DNA of 64,000 nt from Apilactobacillus apinorum (GCF_001281175.1 NZ_KQ440396.1:457771-521770), one strand, 5' to 3'; shown: positions 38,636-48,337, counted from the first letter of the stretch. Notes: a model not told the origin generated them from the sequence alone. A program made the numbers and translations.

Positions 38636-38830
38636 GACTTTTTCTAATTTAATTTTAATTTAGTTGAAAAAAAGTACACAATAATTGAATAAAGAGCATT
38701 GATATCACTGATTTTGGTTTATACTTACCATATTTTAATAATGCTCATTTTATACAATTGGAGTTTATTAAAATAAATCTAATATTTCATATAACTTCTT
38801 ATTAAAGATTCCAGATAAGACCTTCATTAA
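38636..38830. other. AT-rich spacer between opp and hflX with one long hairpin
   Basis: No ORF with a ribosome-binding site. GAGCATT (near 38695) and AATGCTC (near 38742) can pair around about 40 bases; on the minus strand the stem is followed by TTTATT. It could be a remnant terminator or a small RNA, but the evidence is thin. Confidence 0.4.
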
Positions 38831-38839
38831 TGTTATAAT
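38831..38839 (+). promoter_or_regulatory. Extended -10 promoter of hflX-azlCD
   Basis: TGTTATAAT (TATAAT at 38834-38839 with TGn extension); the -35 region is poor. Confidence 0.55.
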
Positions 38840-38865
38840 GAATGAAATGAATTGGAGGGACGCGA

Positions 38866-40140
38866 ATGGATACAGAAAACTTAAAAGCCATTATCATTGG
38901 TTTGAACTTAGATAATGAACAATTCGAATATTCTATGACTGAATTGGCCGCTCTAGCGGAAGCTAACAATTTAGATGTAGTAGATCGTTTGGTTCAAAAG
39001 TTAGACCATCCAGACAGGGCTACTTACTTTGGTAAAGGAAAAGTCGAAGAACTAAGACTAAGTGTTTTAGACCACGATGCTGACATGGTAATCGTTAATG
39101 ATGAATTATCACCTAGTCAAATTAGAAACTTAGAAAAAGCTGTCGAAACAAAAATCATCGATAGAACTGGTTTAATTCTAGAAATCTTCGCTAACCGTGC
39201 CAGAACACATGAAGCCAAACTACAAGTACAGCTTGCTAAATTGCAATATCAACTACCCCGCTTACATACCAGTGCTAGTCAACGACTAGACCAACAAACT
39301 GGTAGTGGTGGTGGCGGATTTACCAGTAGAGGTTCTGGTGAATCTAAAATTGAATTAAACCGTCGTGTAATTGAAAAAGATATCGCGCATATCAAACAAG
39401 AGTTAAAAGATATTCAAAAGTCTGACTTAACTCAACGTAAACAACGTGATTCTAAATCAATTCCGACCGTTGCCTTAGTTGGATATACCAACGCTGGTAA
39501 ATCCACTATTATGAATCAACTAGTTAATCGTTACGGTGAAAATAACGAAAAACAAGTCATGGTTAAAAACATGTTATTCGCGACTCTAGATACGAGTGTT
39601 CGTAAGCTAATTTTCGAAGATAATAAGACGATGTTACTATCTGATACTGTTGGTTTCGTAAGTAAGTTACCGCATCAATTGGTGCAAGCATTCAGATCAA
39701 CATTAGCTGAAGCAGCTAACGCCGACTTATTAGTCCAAGTAGTTGATGAATCTGACGAAAATAAAGAATTAATGATGAAGACAACTGAACAAACATTAAA
39801 AGAAATTGGTGTTGAAAACATCCCAATGATTACCGTCTTCAACAAAGCTGATATCTTGGATGAGCCTCGTCCTCAACGTGCCGGTGATAACTTAGTCATT
39901 GCTGCATTAGAAGATGATTCCATTGACGAACTTGTAAATGTGATTAAAGAAAATAGTTACAATGATTACGTGATTAACGAATTTTTAATTCCTTTTAATA
40001 AAGGTGAAATTGTCAATTACTTAAACACTAACGCTAATGTGATTAGCACTGAATATGTCGCTGACGGAACCCAAATCCAAGCTGAATTAACAGCTGTCGA
40101 CAGTGATCGTTTTAAAGATTTTATCGTTACCAACGAATAA
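38866..40140 (+). CDS. hflX: Ribosome-associated GTPase HflX
   Basis: 424 residues. N-terminal HflX domain (DRATYFGKGKVEEL, NDELSPSQIRNLE, IDRTGLILEIFANRARTHEA), glycine-rich linker, then a GTPase domain with G1 GYTNAGKST, G3 DTVGF and G4 NKAD. HflX splits stalled ribosomes under stress. GGAGG before ATG. Starts an operon with azlC and azlD. Confidence 0.95.
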   Translation: MDTENLKAIIIGLNLDNEQFEYSMTELAALAEANNLDVVDRLVQKLDHPDRATYFGKGKVEELRLSVLDHDADMVIVNDELSPSQIRNLEKAVETKIIDRTGLILEIFANRARTHEAKLQVQLAKLQYQLPRLHTSASQRLDQQTGSGGGGFTSRGSGESKIELNRRVIEKDIAHIKQELKDIQKSDLTQRKQRDSKSIPTVALVGYTNAGKSTIMNQLVNRYGENNEKQVMVKNMLFATLDTSVRKLIFEDNKTMLLSDTVGFVSKLPHQLVQAFRSTLAEAANADLLVQVVDESDENKELMMKTTEQTLKEIGVENIPMITVFNKADILDEPRPQRAGDNLVIAALEDDSIDELVNVIKENSYNDYVINEFLIPFNKGEIVNYLNTNANVISTEYVADGTQIQAELTAVDSDRFKDFIVTNE

Positions 40141-40152
40141 TATATAAAGGAT

Positions 40153-40869
40153 GTGTCCAGCATTAATAATCAACTGACTGTTAAAACTGCAATTTTCGAA
40201 AGCATCCCCACAATGTTTGGCTACATCGGCATTGGTTTGCCCTTCGGTATTATTGGAAAAGCGCTCGGATTTAATCCATTGTGGGTTACTATCATGTCCC
40301 TAACCGTTTATGCTGGATCAGCGCAATTTATCTTAGTTTCGATGTTAGCCCTAAAAAGTCCAATTTTCTCAATCATTCTGACGATTTTCTTAGTTAATTC
40401 CAGAATGATATTAATGAGTATTACGACTGCACCATATTTCAAACAAGATTCAATGTTGAAAAATATTTTAATTGGTTCCTTTTTAACCGACGAAAGTTTT
40501 GCATTAGGTATGAATAAACTAAACTACACAAACCATCAATTATCATTTGAATGGTTCAATGCCGCCAACATCGTTTCTTACTTTACCTGGGCTGCTGCTT
40601 CAGGCGTCGGTGCATTGTTAGGTAGCTTTATTCATAATCCTTATGCGATTGGGTTAGACTTTGCGATTATCGCGATGTTCATCGGGTTGTTATATTTACA
40701 ATTTACTGCAGACAATAATATGGATAAAAAATTAAAATTAGTTATGATTATTCTCACCCTATTAATGGTTTACTTAGGCTTAATCTTTATTCCAAGTAGT
40801 CTATTAATCTTAATCGTGACATTAATTACTTGTGCGATGGGAGTGATTATCAAACATGCCTTCTTTTAA
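40153..40869 (+). CDS. azlC: AzlC family branched-chain amino acid exporter subunit
   Basis: 238 residues, about six to eight membrane helices with the AzlC signature GYIGIGLPFGIIGKALGF and TVYAGSAQFILVSML. Forms a two-component exporter with AzlD. Start is uncertain: GTG at 40153 lies one base after AAAGGA, which is too close, and no other standard start gives a good spacing (an ATT at 40162 would). It begins 12 bases after hflX. Confidence 0.88.
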   Translation: MSSINNQLTVKTAIFESIPTMFGYIGIGLPFGIIGKALGFNPLWVTIMSLTVYAGSAQFILVSMLALKSPIFSIILTIFLVNSRMILMSITTAPYFKQDSMLKNILIGSFLTDESFALGMNKLNYTNHQLSFEWFNAANIVSYFTWAAASGVGALLGSFIHNPYAIGLDFAIIAMFIGLLYLQFTADNNMDKKLKLVMIILTLLMVYLGLIFIPSSLLILIVTLITCAMGVIIKHAFF

Positions 40870-41179
40870 TTTCGTATTATTAACCATCATCGGTTGTACC
40901 ATTGTTACTTGGTTATCTCGAGTAATTCCATTTGTACTATTAAAGAAATTCCAACTATCTAAACCAGTTGAAGAATACTTAAGCTTTGTACCAATTGTCA
41001 TCATGGCAAGTCTATGGTTCACTTCATTATTTCACCAACATTTAGGTAGTCTTCCCACCATTAACTGGGAAAATTTCTTAGCATCAATTCCAAGTGTACT
41101 GGCTGCATTTATTTCTAAAAGTTTATTAGTGGTAGTGATTGTGGGAATTCTTTCACTAGCGATTATCAGATTAATATAA
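40856..41179 (+). CDS. azlD: AzlD family branched-chain amino acid exporter subunit
   Basis: 107 residues, three to four membrane helices; the motif TWLSRVIPFVLLKKFQLSKP and LSFVPIVIMASLWF is typical of AzlD. Overlaps azlC by 14 bases, indicating translational coupling. Confidence 0.87.
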   Translation: MPSFNFVLLTIIGCTIVTWLSRVIPFVLLKKFQLSKPVEEYLSFVPIVIMASLWFTSLFHQHLGSLPTINWENFLASIPSVLAAFISKSLLVVVIVGILSLAIIRLI

Positions 41180-41182
41180 AAG

Positions 41183-41214
41183 AAAAAGACCTAACGTTTT
41201 GTTAGGTCTTTTTT
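41183..41214. terminator. Terminator between azlD and the guanylate-kinase-like gene
   Basis: AAAAAGACCTAAC / GTTAGGTCTTTTT with a 5-base loop; serves both convergent genes. Confidence 0.85.
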
Positions 41215-41758
41215 ACATCAATTTATCGACTTGAGCTTGAGCTTGTTGCCAGTCGTTATTTTCAATAATAATTGCAAAATCCTTTAGTTCATCTGGAATT
41301 TGAATATCTCGTTTGTATTCATTGCTGGCAATTCTTTGTTCCACCTTAGTAATGTCATCACCACGGTCAATCATACGTTGTTTTAAGATGATTGGATCAT
41401 TAACTTGTACGAACCACACATCAACGCAATCACCCAATTGCTTCTTATAAGTGGCTGCCCCTAGGGTATCTAATACAATTATCGCAATCGGTGACTTTTG
41501 CCATGCTTCATTTACCCCTTCTAATGAAGACCCATAATGGGCATGTGAATATTCCACCTGTTCTAATAGGTGGAGCTTTTGAAATGATTCTGGAGTTTCA
41601 AAATAATAATCGATTCCGTTTTGTTCATTACAACGTGGTTTACGAGTAGTATGTGTAATCACTTTCCCCGCATGATATTTTTCAATCACATAATCCCGAA
41701 TGGAAGTCTTCCCACTTCCCGCGGGACCGGTTATCACAATTAGCTTCTGTTCATTCAT
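41213..41758 (-). CDS. Guanylate kinase-like P-loop protein
   Basis: 181 residues. P-loop TGPAGSGKTS, THTTRKPRCNEQNGIDYYF (GMP-binding region of guanylate kinases) and VEYSHAHYGSSLEGV. The GMP-binding motifs are partly conserved but the protein is shorter and more divergent than housekeeping Gmk, so it may be a paralogue acting on another nucleotide. It follows the Nudix gene by 3 bases. Confidence 0.75.
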   Translation of the reverse strand: MNEQKLIVITGPAGSGKTSIRDYVIEKYHAGKVITHTTRKPRCNEQNGIDYYFETPESFQKLHLLEQVEYSHAHYGSSLEGVNEAWQKSPIAIIVLDTLGAATYKKQLGDCVDVWFVQVNDPIILKQRMIDRGDDITKVEQRIASNEYKRDIQIPDELKDFAIIIENNDWQQAQAQVDKLM

Positions 41759-41761
41759 TGG

Positions 41762-42178
41762 CTATCCCAGCTTTTCTACAATATATTGATTAGTCTTGTC
41801 TAAAACTTGTTTTAGGTTATCGTACGTAATTACGTTTCTTGCCTCTTCATAAGGTGCCCAGACATAATCGCTAATTTCTTCTGGTTGTAGCGTTACTTTA
41901 TCACTATTAACTTCAGAAGTATAGAAAGTGATAACTTTATGATGACCATTTTTCATGTCATACTCGGCATCGATGCTAAATGTTGTATCAATTTGCGCAT
42001 CAATCCCGGTTTCTTCTTTAATTTCACGAATGGCCGCTCGTTCCAATGTTTCACTACCTTCAACGTGGCCCTTAGGAAAACCCCAAAAGTCACTAGTAGC
42101 ACTTTTTTCTAATAAATAAACCGGTTGATTATCGACAACGCGATAAACAATTGCCCCACCATCAATTTCTGTTGTCAT
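41762..42178 (-). CDS. Nudix hydrolase (diadenosine tetraphosphatase-like)
   Basis: 138 residues. The Nudix box runs from GHVEGSE to REIKEETGI, preceded by GFPKG, the combination found in asymmetrical Ap4A hydrolases. It would cleave Ap4A or a related dinucleotide. Start ATG at 42178 after GGAGGG; upstream in-frame codons lie in the promoter. Cotranscribed with the guanylate-kinase-like gene, a nucleotide-handling pair. Confidence 0.85.
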   Translation of the reverse strand: MTTEIDGGAIVYRVVDNQPVYLLEKSATSDFWGFPKGHVEGSETLERAAIREIKEETGIDAQIDTTFSIDAEYDMKNGHHKVITFYTSEVNSDKVTLQPEEISDYVWAPYEEARNVITYDNLKQVLDKTNQYIVEKLG

Positions 42179-42206
42179 AATAATCCCTCCACAATAATTT
42201 GTAATT

Positions 42207-42235
42207 ATTATAGCACCTTGCAGGGACGATATTAA
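42207..42235 (-). promoter_or_regulatory. Promoter of the Nudix operon
   Basis: TTAATA (42235-42230), 17-base spacer, TATAAT (42212-42207) with a TGC extension, minus strand. Confidence 0.65.
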
Positions 42236-42255
42236 GTTTTTCATCAATCACTTTC

Positions 42256-42282
42256 TTGATTTTATTTGGAATCTGATATAAT
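42256..42282 (+). promoter_or_regulatory. pepX promoter
   Basis: TTGATT (42256-42261), 15-base spacer, TATAAT (42277-42282) with a TGA extension that compensates for the short spacer. Confidence 0.65.
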
Positions 42283-42313
42283 GAAGCCATACATATACGT
42301 TAGGAGGATGATT

Positions 42314-44731
42314 ATGAAAAATCACCAATATGCAATTGCCAAATACAATTTAAAAATTGCACAAAAAGAATTACGTTCTATTCATTTCTTAGACGAAGAA
42401 ACTGACAAGATCGACAATCCATCCGCTTTATTAAAGCACTTCTTAATGACTGCTTTTCTAGATTCACAAAGCATCGCTATTAGAGGCCAAAAGATTTCTC
42501 AAATGATGGCTAGTTTTGAAGAAGATGCTCTAACATATTTAGATAAAAACGCACCACTATCAAAAATTGCTTTCTATAATATTGCCCTTCAATTACTTCA
42601 CTTTGAAGTTGGCGAAGACTTTTTAATTGATAACTCAATTACTAAGATGAAAACTTTAAACCTACCAATCGCTGACGTTAACGATCCGATGAACCTATAC
42701 GACGTTACTTGTGCTTGGTACCTACTATTAAATACTAGAACTAAGCATGGTATTACTTTGATTGATGATTTAGCTAACGAAGGTTACTTCGCGCAAAACT
42801 ACAATTCATTTGATAATCCATTAATTTTCAATGGTAAATCCATGCCTGTTTACGATACTAGTAACTTAATTCGTGAAGTGGTCTATGTTGAAGCACCGCT
42901 AGACACTGATCATGACGGCAAACTAGACTTACTAAAAGCCGAAATTATCCGTCCAAAAGAAAGTAATAAACAAAAAGTACCAGCCATCTTAACTGCTAGT
43001 CCTTACAACCAAGGAACTAATGATGCTGACGGTGAAAAATTAACTCATAACGTTAATTATGGATTAAAACATAAGACTCCTAACCAAACTTCTCTTTCTG
43101 AATTAAGTACGAAAGAAAGCGTTGATTTACCAGCACCTCGTGAAGTCGAAGGTAAAACTAGAAAAGCTGAACAAACTTTTAGCCGTGAACAATCATACAC
43201 TTTAAATGATTACTTACTAGCTCGTGGTTTTGCAATCGTCTACTCTGCAGGTGTCGGCACTTACGAATCTGATGGTGTTAGAACTACTGGTGATGCTAGC
43301 GAAACTATTTCAGCTACTGCTGTGATCGAATGGTTAGCTGGTAATCGCGTTGCTTTTACTAATAAATTCGATAACAACCAAATTGAAGCTTACTGGTCAA
43401 ACGGTAACGTTGCCATGTCTGGAAGATCATACCTAGGTACCCTTCAAATTGCTGCAGCCACCTCTGGTGTCGAAGGCCTAAAAGCCTGCCTAGTTGAAGC
43501 GGCAATTTCTAATTGGTACGACTACTACCGTGAAAATGGTCTAGTGATGGCTCCCGGTGGTTTCCAAGGTGAAGATGCTGACGTCTTAGCTGTTGAAACT
43601 TACAGTCGTCAAAAATCAGCGGCAGAAGCCATCAAGAATAAGGAAGTTTGGGATAAGCAACTAAAAGCTATTACTGAAGGACAAGACCGTGAAACTGGTG
43701 ATTACAATGCCTTTTGGGACGCTCGTAATTACTTAAATGATGCCAAGAAGATTAAGGCTGATATGTTCTTCGTCCATGGACTAAATGACGAAAACGTTAA
43801 ACCAATCAACGTTGCTAATATTTGGAAAGCAGTAGCCCCACTTAAGATCAGCAAAAAAATGATTTTACACCAAGGCCAACACATCTACATCAATGCTTTC
43901 CAATCAATTGATTTCTCTGAAATGGTGAACTTGTGGTTTACCAACAAATTATTAGAAGTCGAAAATGATGCCGACAACTTAATTCCAAATATCTTAGTTC
44001 AAGATAACGCTTCAGAACAAAGCTGGTATGAAGTAGACGATTTTGACGGTCGTGAAAACGTTGAATCAGTTAGCTTAGGTACTCCTGAAGACGGTACTAG
44101 AGTTGAAAATAACCAAGTATCATTCAAAGATAATCTATCCGACGATGACTTTAACAAGTACTGTCACAATGCTAAACAATGGCAACATGACTTAGTGCTA
44201 GGTGATAGTCAATCTACAATGACTGATAATCGTGTTATCTTCAAGTTAGACAAACTAGACAACGATATCACCTTAAACGGAAGCGCACGTATTAAAATCA
44301 ACGCCGCTTCTTCTCAAAACTTTGGAATGTTAAGTGCCCAATTAGTTGATCTAGGTGAAGACTATCGTCTAAGTGCTAACCCACTTCCAGTTGATAACAA
44401 ACGAATTAGTTTAGGATACCTATGGCGTGAAGATTACCTTCGTGAATTTAAATTTGAAAAAGCAAAGTCACCATTCAAGAAAGTAGCCGAAGGTCATATC
44501 AATATGCAAAATAGAAATAATGCTTACCAAGTATCAGAATTGGAAGCTGGTCATTTCTATGACATCGAATTTGATTTACAACCAAATGTATATCGTGTCA
44601 AAGCTGATCATCAACTAGCTGTAATCATCTATGCAACAGACTTTGATAAGAGTATTCGTGGTAATCAAGATGTTCAATACACCATTAATTTGGAAAATTC
44701 TACTATTGAACTACCAGTCAATAAAGATTAA
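42314..44731 (+). CDS. pepX: Xaa-Pro dipeptidyl-peptidase
   Basis: 805 residues. Releases X-Pro dipeptides from peptide N-termini; serine peptidase family S15. Catalytic serine 372 in MSGRSYLGT, aspartate in FVHGLNDENVKP, histidine in LHQGQHIYI; a C-terminal beta-sandwich domain follows (from about 580). ATG at 42314, 6 bases after AGGAGG; the in-frame ATG at 42308 overlaps the site. With Pip downstream and Opp upstream it lets the cell use proline-rich peptides. Confidence 0.96.
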   Translation: MKNHQYAIAKYNLKIAQKELRSIHFLDEETDKIDNPSALLKHFLMTAFLDSQSIAIRGQKISQMMASFEEDALTYLDKNAPLSKIAFYNIALQLLHFEVGEDFLIDNSITKMKTLNLPIADVNDPMNLYDVTCAWYLLLNTRTKHGITLIDDLANEGYFAQNYNSFDNPLIFNGKSMPVYDTSNLIREVVYVEAPLDTDHDGKLDLLKAEIIRPKESNKQKVPAILTASPYNQGTNDADGEKLTHNVNYGLKHKTPNQTSLSELSTKESVDLPAPREVEGKTRKAEQTFSREQSYTLNDYLLARGFAIVYSAGVGTYESDGVRTTGDASETISATAVIEWLAGNRVAFTNKFDNNQIEAYWSNGNVAMSGRSYLGTLQIAAATSGVEGLKACLVEAAISNWYDYYRENGLVMAPGGFQGEDADVLAVETYSRQKSAAEAIKNKEVWDKQLKAITEGQDRETGDYNAFWDARNYLNDAKKIKADMFFVHGLNDENVKPINVANIWKAVAPLKISKKMILHQGQHIYINAFQSIDFSEMVNLWFTNKLLEVENDADNLIPNILVQDNASEQSWYEVDDFDGRENVESVSLGTPEDGTRVENNQVSFKDNLSDDDFNKYCHNAKQWQHDLVLGDSQSTMTDNRVIFKLDKLDNDITLNGSARIKINAASSQNFGMLSAQLVDLGEDYRLSANPLPVDNKRISLGYLWREDYLREFKFEKAKSPFKKVAEGHINMQNRNNAYQVSELEAGHFYDIEFDLQPNVYRVKADHQLAVIIYATDFDKSIRGNQDVQYTINLENSTIELPVNKD

Positions 44732-44767
44732 TATTAGAATATGATTAAAATGAAATGAGGTATTGAG

Positions 44768-45679
44768 ATGAAGCAACAAACAAAAATTATTACTTTAGAT
44801 AACGGATACCATTTATGGACTCACACTTCTGGAGAAGGTAAGATCAACCTACTAGCATTACATGGTGGCCCTGGTGGAAACCACGAATACTGGGAAGATG
44901 CTGCAGATCAATTAAAGAAACAAGGACTAGACGTTGCCGTATCATACTATGACCAATTAGGTTCATGGTACTCAGATACTCCTGACTTCTCAGATCCTGA
45001 AGTTGCTAAAAAAATCCTAACTTACGACTACTACGTAGACGAAGTTGAAGAAGTTCGTCAAAAGCTTGGCTTAGACGACTTCTACTTAATTGGTCAATCA
45101 TGGGGTGGTGTATTAGTTCAACTATACGCCCAAAAATATGGTGACCATCTAAAGGGTGCCATCATTTCTTCAATGGTTGATGAAATTGATGACTACACTA
45201 AGCATTTAGATGAAATTCGTGAAAAAGAATTCTCACCTGAAGAATTAGCATTCATGAAGGAATGTGAAGCTAACAACGATTACGATAACGAACGTTACCA
45301 AAACGATGTTGACCAACTAAACAAGGGATACATTGATAGGAAGCAACCTTCAAAACTAGAACATTTAATCAGCGTTTCAAACACTGACATCTACAATGAA
45401 TTCCAAGGTGACAATGAATTTGTTATCACTGGTAAGTTAGGTGAATGGCACAACACTGATCATTTATCAGAAAACCATGTCCCTACCCTAGTTACTTTCG
45501 GTGAACATGAATCAATGCCTGTTGAAACTGGTAAACGTATGGCTGAAATGATTCCAAACGCCCAATTCGTTTCAACTCCAAACGCTGGTCATCACCACAT
45601 GATTGATAACGCGCCAGTTTACTACGATCACCTAGCAACTTTCATTCGTGAAGTTGAAAGCGATACTTTTAACAAATAA
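44768..45679 (+). CDS. Proline iminopeptidase
   Basis: 303 residues, alpha/beta hydrolase of family S33. LALHGGPGGNHEYW forms the oxyanion hole, GQSWGGVLVQ holds serine 111, and the late GHHHMIDNAP carries the histidine. It removes N-terminal proline from peptides (PepI/PepIP type). It lies 36 bases after pepX without an intervening terminator, so cotranscription is likely. Confidence 0.92.
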   Translation: MKQQTKIITLDNGYHLWTHTSGEGKINLLALHGGPGGNHEYWEDAADQLKKQGLDVAVSYYDQLGSWYSDTPDFSDPEVAKKILTYDYYVDEVEEVRQKLGLDDFYLIGQSWGGVLVQLYAQKYGDHLKGAIISSMVDEIDDYTKHLDEIREKEFSPEELAFMKECEANNDYDNERYQNDVDQLNKGYIDRKQPSKLEHLISVSNTDIYNEFQGDNEFVITGKLGEWHNTDHLSENHVPTLVTFGEHESMPVETGKRMAEMIPNAQFVSTPNAGHHHMIDNAPVYYDHLATFIREVESDTFNK

Positions 45680-45699
45680 TGATTGTTTAAGAATCTATT

Positions 45700-45726
45700 A
45701 AAAAAGACCCAATGGGTCTTTTTTTT
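45700..45726 (+). terminator. pepX-pip terminator
   Basis: AAAAAGACCC / GGGTCTTTTT with a 3-base loop and T-run. Confidence 0.83.
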
Positions 45727-45785
45727 ATATCTTTTTAAGTTTTTCGTGGTATAAATAAGGTATTGAATAAAGGAGTTCAAATACT

Positions 45786-46595
45786 ATGCAAAATGTTTAT
45801 AATATCGTCATGAATCGAACCAACAGTAATAGCGTGGAACGATTCATCAATCTATTCAGAGAAGGCGCAATTATCCTTGTTGTCCTTGAAGTATTTGGGT
45901 ATCGTGTCCCATCATTTCTAACCCCTGCTATGAACAACTTCTTATTAAGTGTTTTCTACTTAATTACTAGTTATAAAATCCCACTAATTTGTTTAATTAC
46001 TGTTATTATCTTATTCTTAGTATCTGAAGCATCGATGCATCATCGCTATTTAGATAATTTACACCGCAATTTTTTCAGGCAGTTAATTAAACTATACAAA
46101 TATGTATGGATTATAGTATTCACAGTTTGTTTATTAGCTACGAACCTAGAAAGTTTAATCGACTTCAAATTCATTATGGATGCCAAAGCGCTAAGTACAC
46201 AATCAGTGTTTTGGCCAACATTATTTAGAAATTGTTTCGCCTTATCATTATTCTTATTAAACGTTTATTGGTTTGCGGTTTACTTCTGTCAAAACGACAA
46301 TGCATTGGCGGAAAAACATCCCCGTCAATCACAACTTAATTCTAAGAATTACATTAAGTTAGCGAAACGTGAACTGGTCTTTTCAGATCAACACATTTAC
46401 CTACAACTATATGTCCGTAATAACGAAGAAAAGCCATTAGACGAAATCAAAGAATACTTTTTAGTTAAACAAGTAACCCACCGCAGCGACCGTTCGCATC
46501 GCCCTGACATCTCCATCGTCAGTCAATTCGCAACCTATGGTGATGCCAAAAACTTCTTAGAAGATTATGCTGACGAACCAGGTAACTTTATATAG
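45786..46595 (+). CDS. Hypothetical multi-spanning membrane protein
   Basis: 269 residues. Four to five hydrophobic segments (about residues 25-42, 65-85, 105-128, 143-165) followed by a soluble C-terminal domain of about 95 residues with YIKLAKRELVFSDQHIYLQL. I do not recognise the family. AAAGGAG before ATG. Isolated between two terminators. Confidence 0.65.
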   Translation: MQNVYNIVMNRTNSNSVERFINLFREGAIILVVLEVFGYRVPSFLTPAMNNFLLSVFYLITSYKIPLICLITVIILFLVSEASMHHRYLDNLHRNFFRQLIKLYKYVWIIVFTVCLLATNLESLIDFKFIMDAKALSTQSVFWPTLFRNCFALSLFLLNVYWFAVYFCQNDNALAEKHPRQSQLNSKNYIKLAKRELVFSDQHIYLQLYVRNNEEKPLDEIKEYFLVKQVTHRSDRSHRPDISIVSQFATYGDAKNFLEDYADEPGNFI

Positions 46596-46632
46596 TAAAA
46601 AAAGACTAGTTGATAACCAACTAGTCTTTTTT
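46596..46632. terminator. Bidirectional terminator before the ABC-F gene end
   Basis: AAAAAGACTAGTTG / CAACTAGTCTTTTT with a 5-base loop between convergent genes. Confidence 0.85.
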
Positions 46633-46635
46633 GTT

Positions 46636-48219
46636 TTAGTTATTAACTTGACCTTGGGCTTTGGCAATCTCATCGGCATCTCTTAGACTAAGTTTTTCAA
46701 CATCTAAGACCTTATCGACTAGTCCATTATAGAAACTAGTTTCATGGGAGACGATAATTGCGTTTCCTGGGAAGTTATTAATTGCATGCTTTAATGATTC
46801 TTTGGTTTCATCATCCAAATGGTTGGTAGGTTCGTCCATGATTAAGAAATTAGATGGTGTAAATTCTAGCATCGCTAACTTAACTTTTGTTTGTTCTCCC
46901 CCAGATAGTTCGCCAATTGGCTTAGAAGCGTTAGCAGCGTCTAAGCCACACTTAGCTAACTTAGTTCTAATTTCTTTTTGTTCCAATTTAGGGAACTTAT
47001 TTTGGATAATTTGCATTGGTGTTTCATTATTGTTGCTCCAAACTAAATCTTGACTGAAGTAGCTGACTTTAGCTGATGGTGAGAATGTTGCTTTTCCACC
47101 CTTTGGTTTTAATAAACCTAAAATCGACTTGATTAGAGTAGATTTACCCACCCCATTAAATCCTTGGAAACCAACCTTTTCATCAGTATTCACTGAAAAA
47201 CTAACTGGTTTTAATAATGGTTTATCATAACCAACTGATAGTTCATCAACCACCAATGCATTTTGTGAACCAGTATCTTCGTATGGGAAATTAAATGATG
47301 CATGAATATTAGTCGAAGGTGGATCAACCAATTCCATATGTGATAACATCTTTTCTCTTGATTTAGCCATGGTAGATTTTGAACCTGCCTTATTCTTACG
47401 AATAAACGCTTTGGCTTTTTCAATTTCTACTTGTTGCTTATCGTATTCTCTTTGTTGAACCATTTCACGTTCAGCACGTTGTCTCATAGCTGACTTAAAG
47501 TCACCACGATACTTGGTAATCTTACCGAATGCGATGTTGACGATACAGTTCGTAACATTTTCCAAGAAATCATAATCATGGGAAATTACCATGACTGCAC
47601 CTTCGAAGCCATTGATGTAATCTTCTAGCCACGCAATGTGTGCCACATCAAGGTAGTTAGTAGGTTCATCCAAAAGAATTACATCTGGATTTTCCAAGAT
47701 CAATTTCGCAAGGATAATCTTTGAACGTTGCCCACCAGACATGTTAGTGATTTGTTGATCTCTTTTGACATCATCTAAACCTAAACCAGTGATTACTCGT
47801 TCAATTTCAGTTTCAATGTCATAGAAGTTATTAGCTTCTAATTCTTCTTGAATCCGTCCAGCTTGCGTTAATAACTTATCATCAAAGTTTTCTGCGTATT
47901 GTTCATATAGTTCTTGCATGTGCTTAGATTTATCATATAAATCTTGGTAAGCAGTATGTAAGAAATCAATCAATGTCATTCCTTCTGGAATATCAGCGTA
48001 TTGATCCAAATATCCAACGCTGACGTTGTTTTGCCATTTAACTGAACCGGAAATTGGTAATTCCACTCCAGTGATAATCTTAATTAGAGTTGATTTACCC
48101 ACTCCATTTTGGCCAACGATTCCCATGTGTTCACCCTTATTCAAAGTGAAACTTGCTTCATCGTATAGCATCTTATCAGCAAAGCCCATGCTTATATCTT
48201 TTACATCTAATAAGGCCAA
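46636..48219 (-). CDS. ABC-F family ATP-binding protein
   Basis: 527 residues, two ABC domains without membrane domain: Walker A GQNGVGKST and GFNGVGKST, signatures MSGGQRSKIILAKL and LSGGEQTKVKLAML, joined by the charged ABC-F linker (about 235-290, RQRAEREMVQQREYDKQQVE). Members act on the ribosome exit or peptidyl-transferase site. It looks like the YbiT/YdiF housekeeping group rather than a known antibiotic-resistance type. TTG start, 8 bases after GAGGAG. Confidence 0.92.
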   Translation of the reverse strand: MALLDVKDISMGFADKMLYDEASFTLNKGEHMGIVGQNGVGKSTLIKIITGVELPISGSVKWQNNVSVGYLDQYADIPEGMTLIDFLHTAYQDLYDKSKHMQELYEQYAENFDDKLLTQAGRIQEELEANNFYDIETEIERVITGLGLDDVKRDQQITNMSGGQRSKIILAKLILENPDVILLDEPTNYLDVAHIAWLEDYINGFEGAVMVISHDYDFLENVTNCIVNIAFGKITKYRGDFKSAMRQRAEREMVQQREYDKQQVEIEKAKAFIRKNKAGSKSTMAKSREKMLSHMELVDPPSTNIHASFNFPYEDTGSQNALVVDELSVGYDKPLLKPVSFSVNTDEKVGFQGFNGVGKSTLIKSILGLLKPKGGKATFSPSAKVSYFSQDLVWSNNNETPMQIIQNKFPKLEQKEIRTKLAKCGLDAANASKPIGELSGGEQTKVKLAMLEFTPSNFLIMDEPTNHLDDETKESLKHAINNFPGNAIIVSHETSFYNGLVDKVLDVEKLSLRDADEIAKAQGQVNN

Positions 48220-48254
48220 TTCATATTCTCCTCTTTCTACCGTACTTATATATA

Positions 48255-48284
48255 ATTATAAAATTAACATATTTTTGCCATCAA
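48255..48284 (-). promoter_or_regulatory. Promoter of the ABC-F gene
   Basis: TTGATG (48284-48279), 18-base spacer, TATAAT (48260-48255) on the minus strand. Confidence 0.65.
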
Positions 48285-48337
48285 CGTCAATTTTTCGGCG
48301 TCTTTAGAGATATTTAAACAATATTTTATTTCGACAA

